In this document: piece after piece, positions 1 through 12,200 of the stretch
How the letters are laid out: every line of letters starts with the position of its first letter
Position numbering within the stretch: position 1 is the stretch's first letter
DNA from: Siphonodentalium dalli
Taxonomy: Eukaryota > Mollusca > Scaphopoda > Gadilida > Siphonodentaliidae
Reading direction: 5' to 3'
DNA: 64,000 bases
Assembly: GCA_032622095.1 (NCBI GenBank)
Contig: CP136066.1
Span: 102,135,319 to 102,199,318 of the forward strand
The notes under the pieces: model-generated
Seen by the model: only the letters and a program-made list of their open reading frames with translations
What the model was told of the DNA's origin: nothing
Databases searched by the model: none
Program-made: the position numbers and the translations under genes

Positions 1-1932
1 CCCCCAGCAACGTCCCTGGTACCAATGGAAATGGACATCACTCTGGAATAAAACATGTTTGTGGACCAAAATCTGACAACTTTCACTGTATTGAGTACGA
101 CGGGATTGAGTACGATTGGACGGGACTTAAATAGTTCACGGATGGCAGCAAAACGGAATACAATGAATAGAACCCTAAAGTCATCGAGATATTCTCGTAC
201 GATTTTCAGGCAAATGTATCAAATAAAATGTAAAATGTTACATTATATATATATGAATTCAGCCATAAACTAATTTATATTAAATAATTAAATTTGATTT
301 TTTTTATGATAACATGTTAACCGGAACGTTTTCAGCAGACAACATCGACTCAAATTAATTATTTTTAATATGTTATCGATACTAGATCGTTGTTACTGTA
401 AGTGAATGTATTGAAACTGGCGTAGTCTCCCTTTAATGGGTGCGGAGGAAGTAAATTTATCATTTGTGGTCATGGCAATTTCTTTCAGAAGTATTATCTT
501 CTAAAATTGTATGAATTTAAAGGGGCTTCTCGTGATCACATTCTATCCTCCGGTGGGATAAATTTGCTAACTAAATGAGGAATATCTTTGCAACTTTATT
601 CAAAATTCCCAATTTAGTTGTATATATATACCTTTAGCCATCAATCTAGATATTGCGAAAAAGAAGATCGGCCAGCAAATACGATCATTTAGTGTGTGAA
701 AACGTCGTCTAAAAACGTCGTCAAAATAGGCGATAATATTGGGAAATCGGAAGAAAGTCGTAGCATATAATCGGAAGAAAGGCAAATCCTCGTGTAGGTG
801 AAGCCGCGGAAGCGAAGCGACCTAGTGTATACGTATTCGGATATGAGATATACTAATCGACTTTTTCAGTCCAATCTAAAATTGGATTGAACTTACCTAA
901 AATAGAATAATTTATTCATAACTCAAGGGTCAGCCGAGTCCAAAAAAATATTTTTGGCGACGGCCGCCATTTTGTATTGATTAATACCACCTCGAAATGT
1001 GTAATTAGGCAAAATGCTCCAGGGCAAAAATAAAAAACTTTGTTCCGGTAAATGTTAGCTATATTTCATCATATGTAGACACATCATGATCCTAAAGCCA
1101 AAGATATTTAAGAGATTGAATATAAATTAAACCAAAGCCCTGGTTAACAAAAACTGAATTTGCATGAAAATGTTTTGTTAACATATTTTATAAAAATATT
1201 AAAAATATTTGCCCCGAAAGAGGATTCTAGGGGCCTTACTGGCCGTTTAGATTTGATCTTCAATTTTCTAACGGTATTTCCGCCTAAAAGATTGAAGAAA
1301 TATTCTCAAAGTTCAAGGCCGACAAACGGAAACTTTAAGTTCCGATTGAAAGATCGCATGCAGAGTCCTTTTAAGTTTGCTTCCTGGGAAACCAATAAAG
1401 GCGTCATGACAATAATACGTACATCATGACGTCACAACCTACATCAGTGCGCATAATTCCAGACAGGTCTGCGTCGATGGCCAGACAGCTGAGACTCGGA
1501 TTACACGGGCAGGCTAAACATCCACATTTACGTTATATGTGATTATTTACATACATTGTATATATTATTTTCTTGTGTCCCGTTATGGTTTATCATCAAA
1601 TCCTTCTAAAGATAAAAATTCATCCGATAATCCCATGAACAGTGACAAGCGGGCGCAAATTACGTTTACGTATGATCATATTATTTACACTCAATCGAGT
1701 CAACTGGCAAATTAAAAACGCATTAAGCCCATTAGCAAGTTGCGTCAACACAAAAATAGATGCACAGTAGGGGTCAGCGCGCGACGTCATGTGACGTAAT
1801 TTCGACCAACCAACGTCCTCTATACATGTTCCACGGCGCTGTTGCATGTGGGAGTGTAAATATAAGGATTCGACTACAGTTTGATTCAGTTTAGTTTTCG
1901 AAAACAAGTCACCTAATTATGAGGTATGAAAT
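1..1932. other. No recognisable gene
   Basis: AT-rich sequence with only short frames (up to 95 codons) that show no domain, signal peptide or splice-supported continuation. I see no repeat shared with the rest of the window except short low-complexity runs. Confidence 0.6.
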
Positions 1933-3341
1933 ATTAGTGGGGGGGGGGGATAATTACAGGAAAACATAAAAATCGTTCACTTTTTGATAGAAGCACCAAA
2001 ATTGGCACAGAAGTAGTTTAATATATTCTAAATGAGAATCTAGCTGGTTCCAGCTTTTCAATGAGTGGAACTTGGAAAAAAATTGACCGGAAGTAGAACA
2101 CCCCCTAAAAAAGACGATTTGTTTTATTTATTAGTTTATGCAAATTATAGCGGGAAAATCAAGTATAATGTATACAAATGTATATATTTTCGTAAAGCTA
2201 AGACATAATGACACTTTTCTGAGCTAAAATTGAAACTCACCATCCAACATGGCCACCAAAATGGCCGCCGGAAGTTGAAAAATATGACATTTGTTTTTAC
2301 AAATATCTTCTAGATCAATTCATGCTGTTGGAACTAGTTGAGTAATATGACTTTATTTTGTGTTTTGTATATTAATTGATCATTGACGCAATTAAATATG
2401 CAATTATTGGGCTCCTAGCCCCATCCGATATCTCAAAATTTTGAATTTACAGAACGCGGTATAACATTTTACAAAAAAAATCACAATTGGGATTCTAGTT
2501 ATAGTTCAACAAGAAATGAAAAGAACGTTGTAATGTAAGTGAGGCATATCATTATCTATGAATATTCCAACTCTCGGGAACCAAAAATCTTACCTTGGAT
2601 CAAAATGGCTGCCAAAATGGCCGCCAAAATATGGAAAATGGTAAATATTGCCCCAGGGTGTCCTGCATTCGCTTACAGGTTGTGGTTCAACAGTGGTTGA
2701 TGTATACAATTGGCTAATCTGTATTCTATACATTGAATACTAACATGTCTGATGCACCATGTGTCATTTTTACTATTGTCACCACTGACATCACCAGATA
2801 TATTGGATTTTTCTCTCACAAAACTTGACATAAATATCGGCAAAAATTCAGTTTTCAGGGTTCGACCATTTTTTCAAGTAAAATGCAACTACCTTTGGCA
2901 TCAAAGGTGTTTATTGTTTTGACCTATCTTAAATGTGTCACACTACGATGTTTATAGACTAAATTGCTCAAGATGGCTTCCAAAATGGCAACCAAATTTG
3001 TAAAAAAATTAATTGTTTACACATATCCCCGAACATTATTCTCTGCGTTATCCGAAAAGGTAGCAAATTGTGACTCACTTGGTTATTATACGTGTTAGTT
3101 AATTAACTGACAACTATGTTCTATTATGTTTGTCCTAGTTCCGTATGGGGCATAACAAATTCATTTTAAAGTTGCAGTATGGAATTTTTCGGAGAACCCT
3201 CTTTTGTGATTGATTCTGGCCATATTATTGAAAGGAAATGAGCAGAACTTTGAAACGGAACTCAGATGAACCATGAGATGTGGGTAGTCTGGATCATTAT
3301 GATAAAACTGAATACAGGGTGGAAGCCAAGGTGGCAGCCAG

Positions 3342-5681
3342 GGAGTTACTCTATGGTCATAGATGAGGATAACAGGTATACAGCGAGTTATTGTATGGTC
3401 ATGAATGATTTGTGGGTATATAGGGAGTGCCCTGTTGGTAACGGTGGGACGTATATTTATATATGTTGTGGATGTATTATCATTGGTGGTGTATGGGGAG
3501 TAGATGTATGATCATGAATGGCGTGTATGAGGATGGCAAGTGTGAAACTTATGAGTGGTCGTATGTGATGGTATTATATATATGGAAGGGCTCACCATTG
3601 GTGATGTGCATATGTATGCATGGATTGACTCTATGGTCATGGATATGGCGAATAGGTATACATGTAGTGGCTGTATGGTCCATGGTGAGGTGAATAGGTA
3701 TACAATGAGTGACTGTATGATCGTGGGTGTAGTGAATATGTATACATATAGTGACTATATGGCCATGTGTCGGTGTATGTGTATACCTGGTGTTCATACA
3801 TGTTGACTCGTGGCCGTATCGTCATTTGTGGTATGTACGGGTATAACCAAGTATGGCTGTATGATAAGGTGTACGTGTATAAAGTGGGTGGCTATGTTGC
3901 CATTTTTGTTGTGTTTATGTACATATGGAGTGACTGAGGTAATGGGTGGGTTGTACATGTGTACATTGGGTGGCTATCGCTTTCCACAATAACTCAAGGA
4001 TATGTTAATAAATGGAGAGGCATCTCAAAGAGTTATCCATCTTGATGGTGTTTATGTACATGGGGGGATGTTAAGCGCGGAAAGCGATAGCCACCCATTA
4101 TCACACAGTCATTACATATATACATAAACACCACAGACATAACAATATAGTGACCCACTGGATACTTGTACACCTGACCCATGACCGCGGATGACCATAC
4201 AGCCATGCGTCACAATACCGGGTATACTCCTAAACATGACCCATAACCATATAGTCGCTCCTTGTATACCCATTCATCTCACCATTGACCATAAGGCATC
4301 CCTGTTATACCTACATGTATTCTCCAAACACATGGTCAAATAGACAATCAATATATACATCAACACCACAACAATGACCATAAAGTCACTCCGGGTATAC
4401 ATATGCACCTCACCAATGGCCATATAGCCACTCGCTTCATACGCATACCCTCACCAATGGCACCTGGTATACTCCTTCACCTGACCTATGGCCATATTAT
4501 GCATATAGTCACACCGGCTGTACCTATTCATAAAACATTCATACACGATCATGGTCAATCCTTGTATACATATTCACATCAACATTGGTCATGTCACTCC
4601 CTGTATCTCTTATTTGTCACACCATAGCCGCATAGTCACTCAAGATATACTAATACACCACAGCCATGTCAGTATAGTCACCCCATGTATGCATATGCAT
4701 CTTATCCATGGCCATATAGCCACTCGCTATATACAAATATCCCTCGCCCATGACAATAAAGCAACATATGTGTATACTGGTATAACATACACATGACCAA
4801 ACCACCACGAGTCACCAAACAGGAACACCAGGTATACTCATACGCCTGACACATGACCATTTAGTCACCCCTGTAATGATGTCCATTACATTTATGATCA
4901 TACAGTCACTACTTGTATACGGTACCTACATGTACTCATCTCACCATTGACCACAGTCACAACCTGTATACCTATTCGGCACACATAGTCATATAACCAC
5001 TCGATATACATATTCAGCCCACCGTAGACCATAGATTCACTCCAATGGCCATTCAGCCCTTCCAGATATACACACGACCACTCAAACAATCCATACTTGC
5101 ATATACACCTCACACATGACAAATAAGCAATTCACTGTATAATCATACACGCCATCCATGACAATACATCTAATCAATATACACCCACCAATGATAATAC
5201 ATCCACGAGATATATAAATATCCATCCCACCCGTTACCACAAGGACACTCCCTATATACCCACATGCTCGATAATGTCCACCCAGCTTACTCCAGATATT
5301 CATATTCAACCATGACCGTACAGTCATTCCATGTATACCTACATGATCATACAGACAACACATGTACATCCCACCCACGACCTACCTTACAGTCACTCCA
5401 TATATACATAATCAACACATAGATGACCATGTAGCTATATCTATACACCACACCAATGCCCATACAGGCACACCTGGTGCGCCCGTACTGGATATCCACA
5501 AGCATACACCATACAGTCACTCCATGCATACCGATTCAACTCACAACTGACCATGACCTCTCCCTGTATACCTAGATGCATCTTACAATGGACAACCCAC
5601 TCATAACCATATAGTCACTCATTGTATGCCTATTCACATAAGTCATGACATACAATAACTCCCTGTATACCTAATCACCTC
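3342..5681. repeat. Mirrored minisatellite core of the foldback element
   Basis: Diverged tandem units of about 42-48 bp share aggtatacannnagtgactntatggtcat. They are read on the + strand up to about 4010 and in reverse complement from about 4078 on. The switch is marked by a short inverted pair, ggtggctatcgctttcc (about 3970) and ggaaagcgatagccacc (about 4081), around a ~90-bp loop. The right half is roughly twice as long as the left. Short frames of 60-98 codons on both strands here are by-products of the repeat. Confidence 0.85.
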
Positions 5682-7017
5682 CCTGGCTACGATCTTGGGA
5701 TCCATTTTTTTTAGCATAATGGACCAGAATAGTCAAATATTATGGTCCATCTCAGATCTGTCTCAAAGTTCGGCCCATTTCCTTTCAATAAATATGGCCA
5801 ATATCACAAAAGAGGTTCTCGGCAAAATTACATTGTTTAAAATGAATTTGTCTTGCCCCATACGGAACTGGGACAACCAGAATAGAACATGTAGTTGTCA
5901 GTTAATTAACTAACACGTATAATAACCAAGTGAGTCACATTTTGCTACTTTTTGGCTAATTAATGCAGAGAATGTTCGGGATATATGTAAAAAATTAACC
6001 ATTTACAAATTTGGTTGCCATTTTGGAAGCCATCTTGAGCAATTTGGTCTATAAACACCGTAGTGAGACACATTTAAGATAGACCAAAACAATAAACTGC
6101 TTTCAATCCAAAGATAATTACATTTTACCTGAAAAAATGGTCCAAACCTGAAAAGTGAATTTTTGCCCATATTTATGTCAAGTTTGTGAGAGAAAAGTCC
6201 AATATTTTTGACGATGTTAGTGGTGACAATAGTAACAATTAACCATAGTGCATCAGACATGTTAGTATTCACTGTACAGAATGCAGAATAGCCAATTGTA
6301 TACACCAACCACAACTTGTAAGCGATTGCAGGTCACGCTGGTGTAATATTTACCATTTTCCATATTCTGGCGGCCATATTGGCAGCCATTTTGAGCCAAA
6401 GTAAGAATTTTGGTTACAGTGATTTGGAATATTCGTAGGTAATAATATGCCTCACTTACAATACAAAGTTCTGTTCATTTCTTGTTGAAATATGACTAGA
6501 ATCCCAATTGTGATTTTTTGTGAAATTTATACCGCATTCTGTAAAATCACATTTTTGAGGTATCGGAAGGGGCTAGGACCCCAATAATTCCATATATAAT
6601 TGCTCCAATGATCAGTTAATATACAAAACACAAAATAAAGTTGCATTACTCAACCAGTTCCAAATAGCATGAATTGATCCAGAAGATATTTGTGAAAAAA
6701 TGTCATATTTTCAACTTCCGGCAGCCATATTGGCGGCCATCTTATGAAAATTTTGATATGTTTGTGCCCAAATGAAGCGTGATCACCTCCCAACTATAAT
6801 TGCATTGAGAAACTGTGAGAAGATGCGATTTTCACAAGAAAAGGATGGCATAAACCACCCAACCCAAAAACTGAGATTTTCAAAAAGGTCAAGGTCAAAT
6901 TCAAGGTCAATGTGACCTCCAAAATCTGGAACCAGCCAGTTTAGTGATACTCACCAACCACTAAACAAACTCTGAAAGTTTGGCGCTTCTATCACAAAGT
7001 GAACGATTTTGCAACTA

Positions 7018-7018
<1 letters not shown>

Positions 7019-7054
<36 letters not shown>
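7019..7054. repeat. Poly-C run of 36
   Basis: Uninterrupted C at the right end of the foldback element. The mirror position at 1939-1949 has only 11 G, so the homopolymer has expanded on one side or is an assembly artefact. Confidence 0.95.
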
Positions 7055-7367
7055 ACTAATCTCCCTTTGAAATTCAACAGTACATATAGTTCAGAAAAAA
7101 AATGTCCAGTTTACAATGAATGCAAATCAGTGGTTTGAAATGTTTTGAATTCCTATCTGAGAGGAACTGTGCTTTATATACAAAGATGATAAAATGGTCA
7201 CATATCAGCGCCAACTTAAAATAAATCAATTATGATGATGACAGATTCTTCTTGTTGGTGTCTACGCTCCCATGCCATCATGTTATACCTTAAATGTATA
7301 TACATGTACATTTATTCATCTTATATTTAGCATCGAGACTCAACTCCCACGTTCGATAATGGCCTCA

Positions 7368-7786
7368 TTAAAAGTATGTCGGTCATTTGCATAATGAGGT
7401 CCCCAGAGGGTGTATTTAGTGACGCTTTCCCACACAGCGGGCTAGCGTCACCAAATTCACCTTCTGGGACCGCGTTCTGCTTAGGCCTCAATAGCTATGG
7501 GAGACCTAGGATCAAGTTGAAGTTCATCTGTTGAAGTTAGTGATGTTCGCTCATTAGTCATCTCTATTATGCATTGTATCTTTGGTAAATTTGGGGATAT
7601 AGAAACTTCTCAGAAGGGAAAAAGTTACTAAAATAGTGTTAATTTGAGACTATACTTTCCAGAAGATGAGGTCTAAGCAGAATGAGGTCCCCACAGGGTG
7701 AATTTGTGATACATTATATTCTGCTATGCGGGATAGCATCACTAAATTCACCCTCTGGGGACCTCATTCTACAAATGACAGTTGCA
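7368..7786. mobile_element. Palindrome-ended MITE, copy 1
   Basis: It starts gtcggtcatttgcataatgagg and ends cctcattctacaaatgac. Each end carries a ~95-bp hairpin (7398-7490 and 7675-7773), each half reading gaggtccccagagggtgaatttagtga and the reverse. It is homologous to the element at 38769-39217. No coding capacity. Confidence 0.7.
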
Positions 7787-8164
7787 GACTCGAATGGCCT
7801 GTACTGAAACATTTATAGCAATTTGCAGCCCATTATGAATGATATTTTGTATGATTACGGTCCCACAACAAGACGAGTAATCAACGGAAATTAGATGTGT
7901 TTTCGCGCGATTTAGTTTGATAATGGGGGCTTATGGTTGTGGTAATGAATGTGACAGGCTGTTTTTGGATTGGCAAAGCATTGTCATGTTTAGATAGAAA
8001 ACCCTCTGACAGTCTGACTTCACCCGCTAAGCACAACGTAATTATATGTGCTATGTAGTATTCCATAATATGTGGCAGGATATCATCACGATTATCAGCA
8101 CCGGCCAGTGGGGCTGAGGGGGCTGCAGCACCCCCAAAATGTTTTGAAAGCTCAAAATTCCTTT

Positions 8165-8395
8165 CTGTTTTTTAGTTTAGTATATCACCAAATTGACAAC
8201 GACACAATGAATAATTGGCCATCGCCATCACCATCTTCACCATTTGGGAACTTCAATCTGAGTCCATGTCTTCCACAGCTGATGAGGCCATGCAGAATGA
8301 GTCCCCATATGGTGAATTTAGTTATGCAAGCCCGCCGTGCTGGGTAGTGTCAACTAAATTCACCCTCTGGGGGATCTCATTCTGTAAATATCTGG
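8165..8395. mobile_element. Same MITE, partial copy
   Basis: The segment cacaatgaataattggcc through cattctgtaaat matches the right half of the copy at 38769-39217, including caccatttgggaacttcaat and the hairpin gagtccccatatggtgaattt / aaattcaccctctgggg. Confidence 0.7.
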
Positions 8396-8483
8396 CGCCA
8401 TATTTTCAGGTTGTCTCACTACTGGATAATAGTCTCCAGCCGGATGCATGGATTAGCATTGTTTGTGTGCTCTGCAGGCGAAG

Positions 8484-8775
8484 TTAAATGTACATAATCC
8501 GAATTGACGTTCCTAAATTGCTATTTCTTAGGCATCGAGGGTAAAAATATTCGATTCGAGTCGAGAAACCCATCCATCAAATCTCAGAGTTATCAGATAT
8601 CGATTTTTGAAATCTGTTATTTTTCACCACCTTCAATATTTGGCGGCCTAGCAGATATTCGACGAGCCGACCGACATACCCTCGATACTAAATTTCGTTG
8701 AAAAAAGATGTTGATATATAACACGTTTTGGAAAATTTTATACTAGAGTTGACAGTGGTTAGCATTAGTTTTTGT
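8484..8775 (+). repeat. Dispersed repeat family F, copy 1
   Basis: Shares the blocks gtaaaaatattcgattcgag, gatttttgaaatctgttatt and cacgttttggaaaatttta with copies at 24570-24705, 51923-52245 and 53267-53605. Other copies open with ttaaagatgcataatccg. No tRNA-like boxes and no clear inverted ends, so the class is unknown. Confidence 0.7.
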
Positions 8776-8787
8776 TAATTGATTTGT

Positions 8788-8828
8788 GTTGTTGTTGTTG
8801 CTGCTGTTGTTGTTGCTGTTGTTGCTGG
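8788..8828. repeat. (TTG/CTG)n microsatellite
   Basis: About fourteen imperfect trinucleotide units, mostly ttg with three ctg. Confidence 0.9.
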
Positions 8829-9248
8829 AATCTGATGATACGGGGACCATCGAATCTGACTGGGTACCTTTAAATGTTTCAATCTAAACCTGTCTACATG
8901 CTTTCGAATTTTAGGCCACGCAATGTCAGTCCACAATTTATGCAAAGGCACCAGTCTTTGGTTATTCTTGCTAACCATACCAAATAATCTACAATACTAT
9001 CTTTGTGTCACCCCATTGAGGTGAGTTCGAATTGATAACTATAAGATGGTCTCGGATAAGCGTTGTACAGACCAGACCAGGTATACCGATATGGGTGGGC
9101 ATGATGGTTGGCTTAAAATTGTGAAAAAAGGGTTACTACTCGACCTTTGTGATAGAATGATGGTTAGTTTTAGGTCACGGGTGTCGATCAGTATGGACAT
9201 TTCCATTGAACTATCTATAGTATATAACGATTTCCTCTTATTCCACAG

Positions 9249-9279
9249 GTGGAGACACTGACGAAAGAAAAGATGAGAG
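9249..9279 (+). CDS. Gene A exon 2 (31 bp), N-terminal residues
   Basis: A pyrimidine-rich acceptor ending ttattccacag precedes GTGGAGACACTG and the exon ends at donor gtgagt. It encodes VETLTKEKMR plus the first base of a split Glu codon. This aligns without gaps to the LTEEQIAEF region of calmodulin, and 31 bp is the length of the equivalent exon in many animal calmodulin genes. It is too short to be found as an open frame. Exon 1, expected to contribute only ATG, lies upstream and was not identified. Confidence 0.75.
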
Positions 9280-12200
9280 GTGAGTCCTTACATTAGATGA
9301 TGTTGTGCTCTTAGTAAAAGTTACACCTAATTCCACGACATAGTTTATTCGCATGCCAAAATTAGATGTCACTGAAAGTTCATAAAACTGAACAGATTTG
9401 AACGGATATGCCTCATTTGAGTCTCCAAAGCACATGTTTGCTGTGAATATTATAGTTTGTATATTACAGTTTGTATATTATAGTTTGTATATTATAGTTT
9501 GTATATTATAGTTTGTATATTACAGTTTGTATATTATAGTTTGTATATTACAGTTTGTATATTATAGTTTGTATATTATAGTTTGTATATTATAGTTTGT
9601 ATATTATAGCAATGCGGAGTGATTTGGTATCGTTCACTATGGGAGGCTAAATTAACTTTTAATAATTATTTGCGGTTAAGCGAAATTATTTGTGCTTAAG
9701 CACAATTATATTCGCTTAAGAACAAATATTTTCGCTTAAGCACAAATATTTGATCTTCAGCTCAATTATTTGAACTTAAGCTCAAATTGTTGTTCTTAAG
9801 CGTAAATATTTGTGCTTAAACTCAAATATGTACATTTCATTCCCCATCAATATAGATCTTCCCTCAAAAAATAAAATAGGCTTCCGCATGTTTGAACTTT
9901 TAATGTGTGGTGGACTCTGTCAATATCAACAGGGTGTGTTATGTAATTGTTTTTAATTTCCTTATAAGTGCTTAAGCACAAATAATTTTGCTTAAGCGAA
10001 AATAATTGTGCTTAAGCATAATTTTTGTATTTGTGCTTAAGCGTAATTATATTATTTGCAATTAAGTGCAAATAATTGAGATTAAGCACAAATAATTGCA
10101 CTTAAGCGTAAATAATTATTGAAAGTGAACTTGGCCTCCCATATATAGTTCACACAACGCACGCTGTCCTGCCACTCCAAATATCTAAACATCTTGAACG
10201 CTATATCTACTGGAAAGAAAAAATCTCGTTCTTGTATTATAATAGGTAGGTTTCGAACGTGACATGTTCCCGTTCAAACTGTTAACAATAAGCTGTAAAT
10301 TTGGGAAAAACGTCATCAATTTCGTGGTTAGATATTAATATGAGTAACTGAGCTACATGCAACTTGTTGTGTATGGCAAGACATGCGTATAAATGCATTC
10401 GGTCAGCATGTCACATTCGGTCGAAATTCGAATGGTCTTCGTAATTGGAACAATTAGTTTGACGAAGTAGTCCTGGGCCCTGTTTCATGAAGGCAACTTA
10501 TGACATAGTTGGGACTTAAGATGGTCATAAGTTCAAACTTCAGTCATAAGTGCGTTTCACGAACAAAGTCTTAACCTAAGATGGTCTTAACTTTGGTCTT
10601 AACTTTAAGACTGGTGTGAGGTGTCATAAGATAATCTTAAAGTTAAGACCTACGTTGTAATCCGCAGTTGGTCCGAAATGTGGATGGGATCTAGTTCATG
10701 TATATATTATTATAAACACATTTAACTGAATAACACCTTGCTAGCACGGAGGGGTGTTTCGGAAATGGTAGTAATTAATAACCAATTGGTAAGCTATAGC
10801 AGTGACGTGGCTAGTGGTTGCAAGATTGGCGGGGTGTCCGCTACTAACTGTAAACCGCCAAGACCGGACTATATATACATTTCTAATTGCTGTTACAAAA
10901 AGAATATATTTACATAGAGTTGAACATCATTTGCGATTCAAATCACCCAATCGCACTGTAGACAATAATCATGTTGAGACAATTAGTCCGAACATTTTCA
11001 CATCGAGGATAATAGTGAATGATTGATACTCATTTTTTTTTTATAAATGCTTATGTCAGATATTATTATTATTATTATTTACTTGCCTTTCTATATTATT
11101 ATGTTATAATTTGATTGTAAAAATGTATTGTATATGTACCCCGTATATATATCAACAAGATAATAATACATATTATGTGTTATTTTATTATTATTATTAT
11201 TATTATGTATATTATCATAATCTATTAACTATGAAAAAAAGAAAGATATATAGCATGTATATAGTATACGGACCGCGCGGGCACACTGGGATCCGCGAAA
11301 GAACATATAATATAACTGTGAACTGGCCCACAGACCCCTGTGGGAATTACTAAAATACCAATATACCAGTGGTATAGTCTATATTGGTATTTAGTAATTT
11401 TCCCCAGGGGCCTGTGCACCGGCCGTCTGTTCACGTGTTGGTTAAACGCTCTTTATTAGAAGTCGTTGATTTGGTTTTTATTAAAACATATATGCAGATT
11501 GTCGTTCAACGTAACGTACTTTCGAAGTTCATACGCAGTTTGTTAATTATAACAGGCGTTTAGCACATTTGTCAACAGAACGAGAGCAAATGTCACTAAC
11601 ATCATTTATATATGGCTTCTACAAGTATGTCTCAGATTGGAAATAAGTCTATTTGGAGCACGATATGAAGTCCTATTCACATTATAGCAATATAAATAAA
11701 GAGCGTTTTGTGTTAGTATTCCATGAATGTTGGCAATCAATAAAGAGCGTTTAGCTCAGTGCTTCCATTGTGGTGCATTGTATGTGTATGCCGTGTTGGC
11801 GACATATTCGGTTTCCTTGTATTATAGATGCTTCAAAGACGTATAATGTATTAGAACCTAATATCAGCATTGAAAGGAGCGAACATATGTCTCGCGTCGC
11901 TTTAATGGCATGTTATATGGGTGACGGTTCACATTCTGAGTTAGGATGTATAAGTCCCTTTAATAACTGAAATAATATATTTGAGCTCGATACGTTTGTA
12001 TAAAATAGGTATTGGAAGCATGCAGCTATGTGTGGATGGGGTCTGACACGAAAAACACAGTTAAAAAGCGCGCTCGTGCAGTTAAGTATGCACCAGTCAT
12101 TATACTGATTATCGCCCTTGCATTAAAATATCATAATTATTCTTAGACACGCCCTAGTGTCTGTTACCAGACACTGTACCTAGGCATATAACACACACAG

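Larger units (their letters stand above)
1933..7056. mobile_element. 5.1-kb foldback (palindromic) element
   Basis: The ends are mirror images: attagtgggggg at 1934-1945 and ccccccactaat at 7049-7060. The arms (1933-3341 and 5682-7056) match in reverse complement along most of their length, with insertions or deletions. Examples are the atggccgccggaagttgaaaa block near 2259 against its complement near 6715, and gttagttaattaactgacaa near 3094 against 5896. Arm identity is visibly imperfect, so the element is not recent. There is no convincing target duplication and no transposase frame. The structure is that of foldback-type DNA transposons; the superfamily is unknown. Confidence 0.85.

Noticed and set aside
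9452-9609. Regular short repeats that might suggest a CRISPR array
   Set aside because: Direct 14-bp units without spacers in animal DNA: a simple minisatellite.
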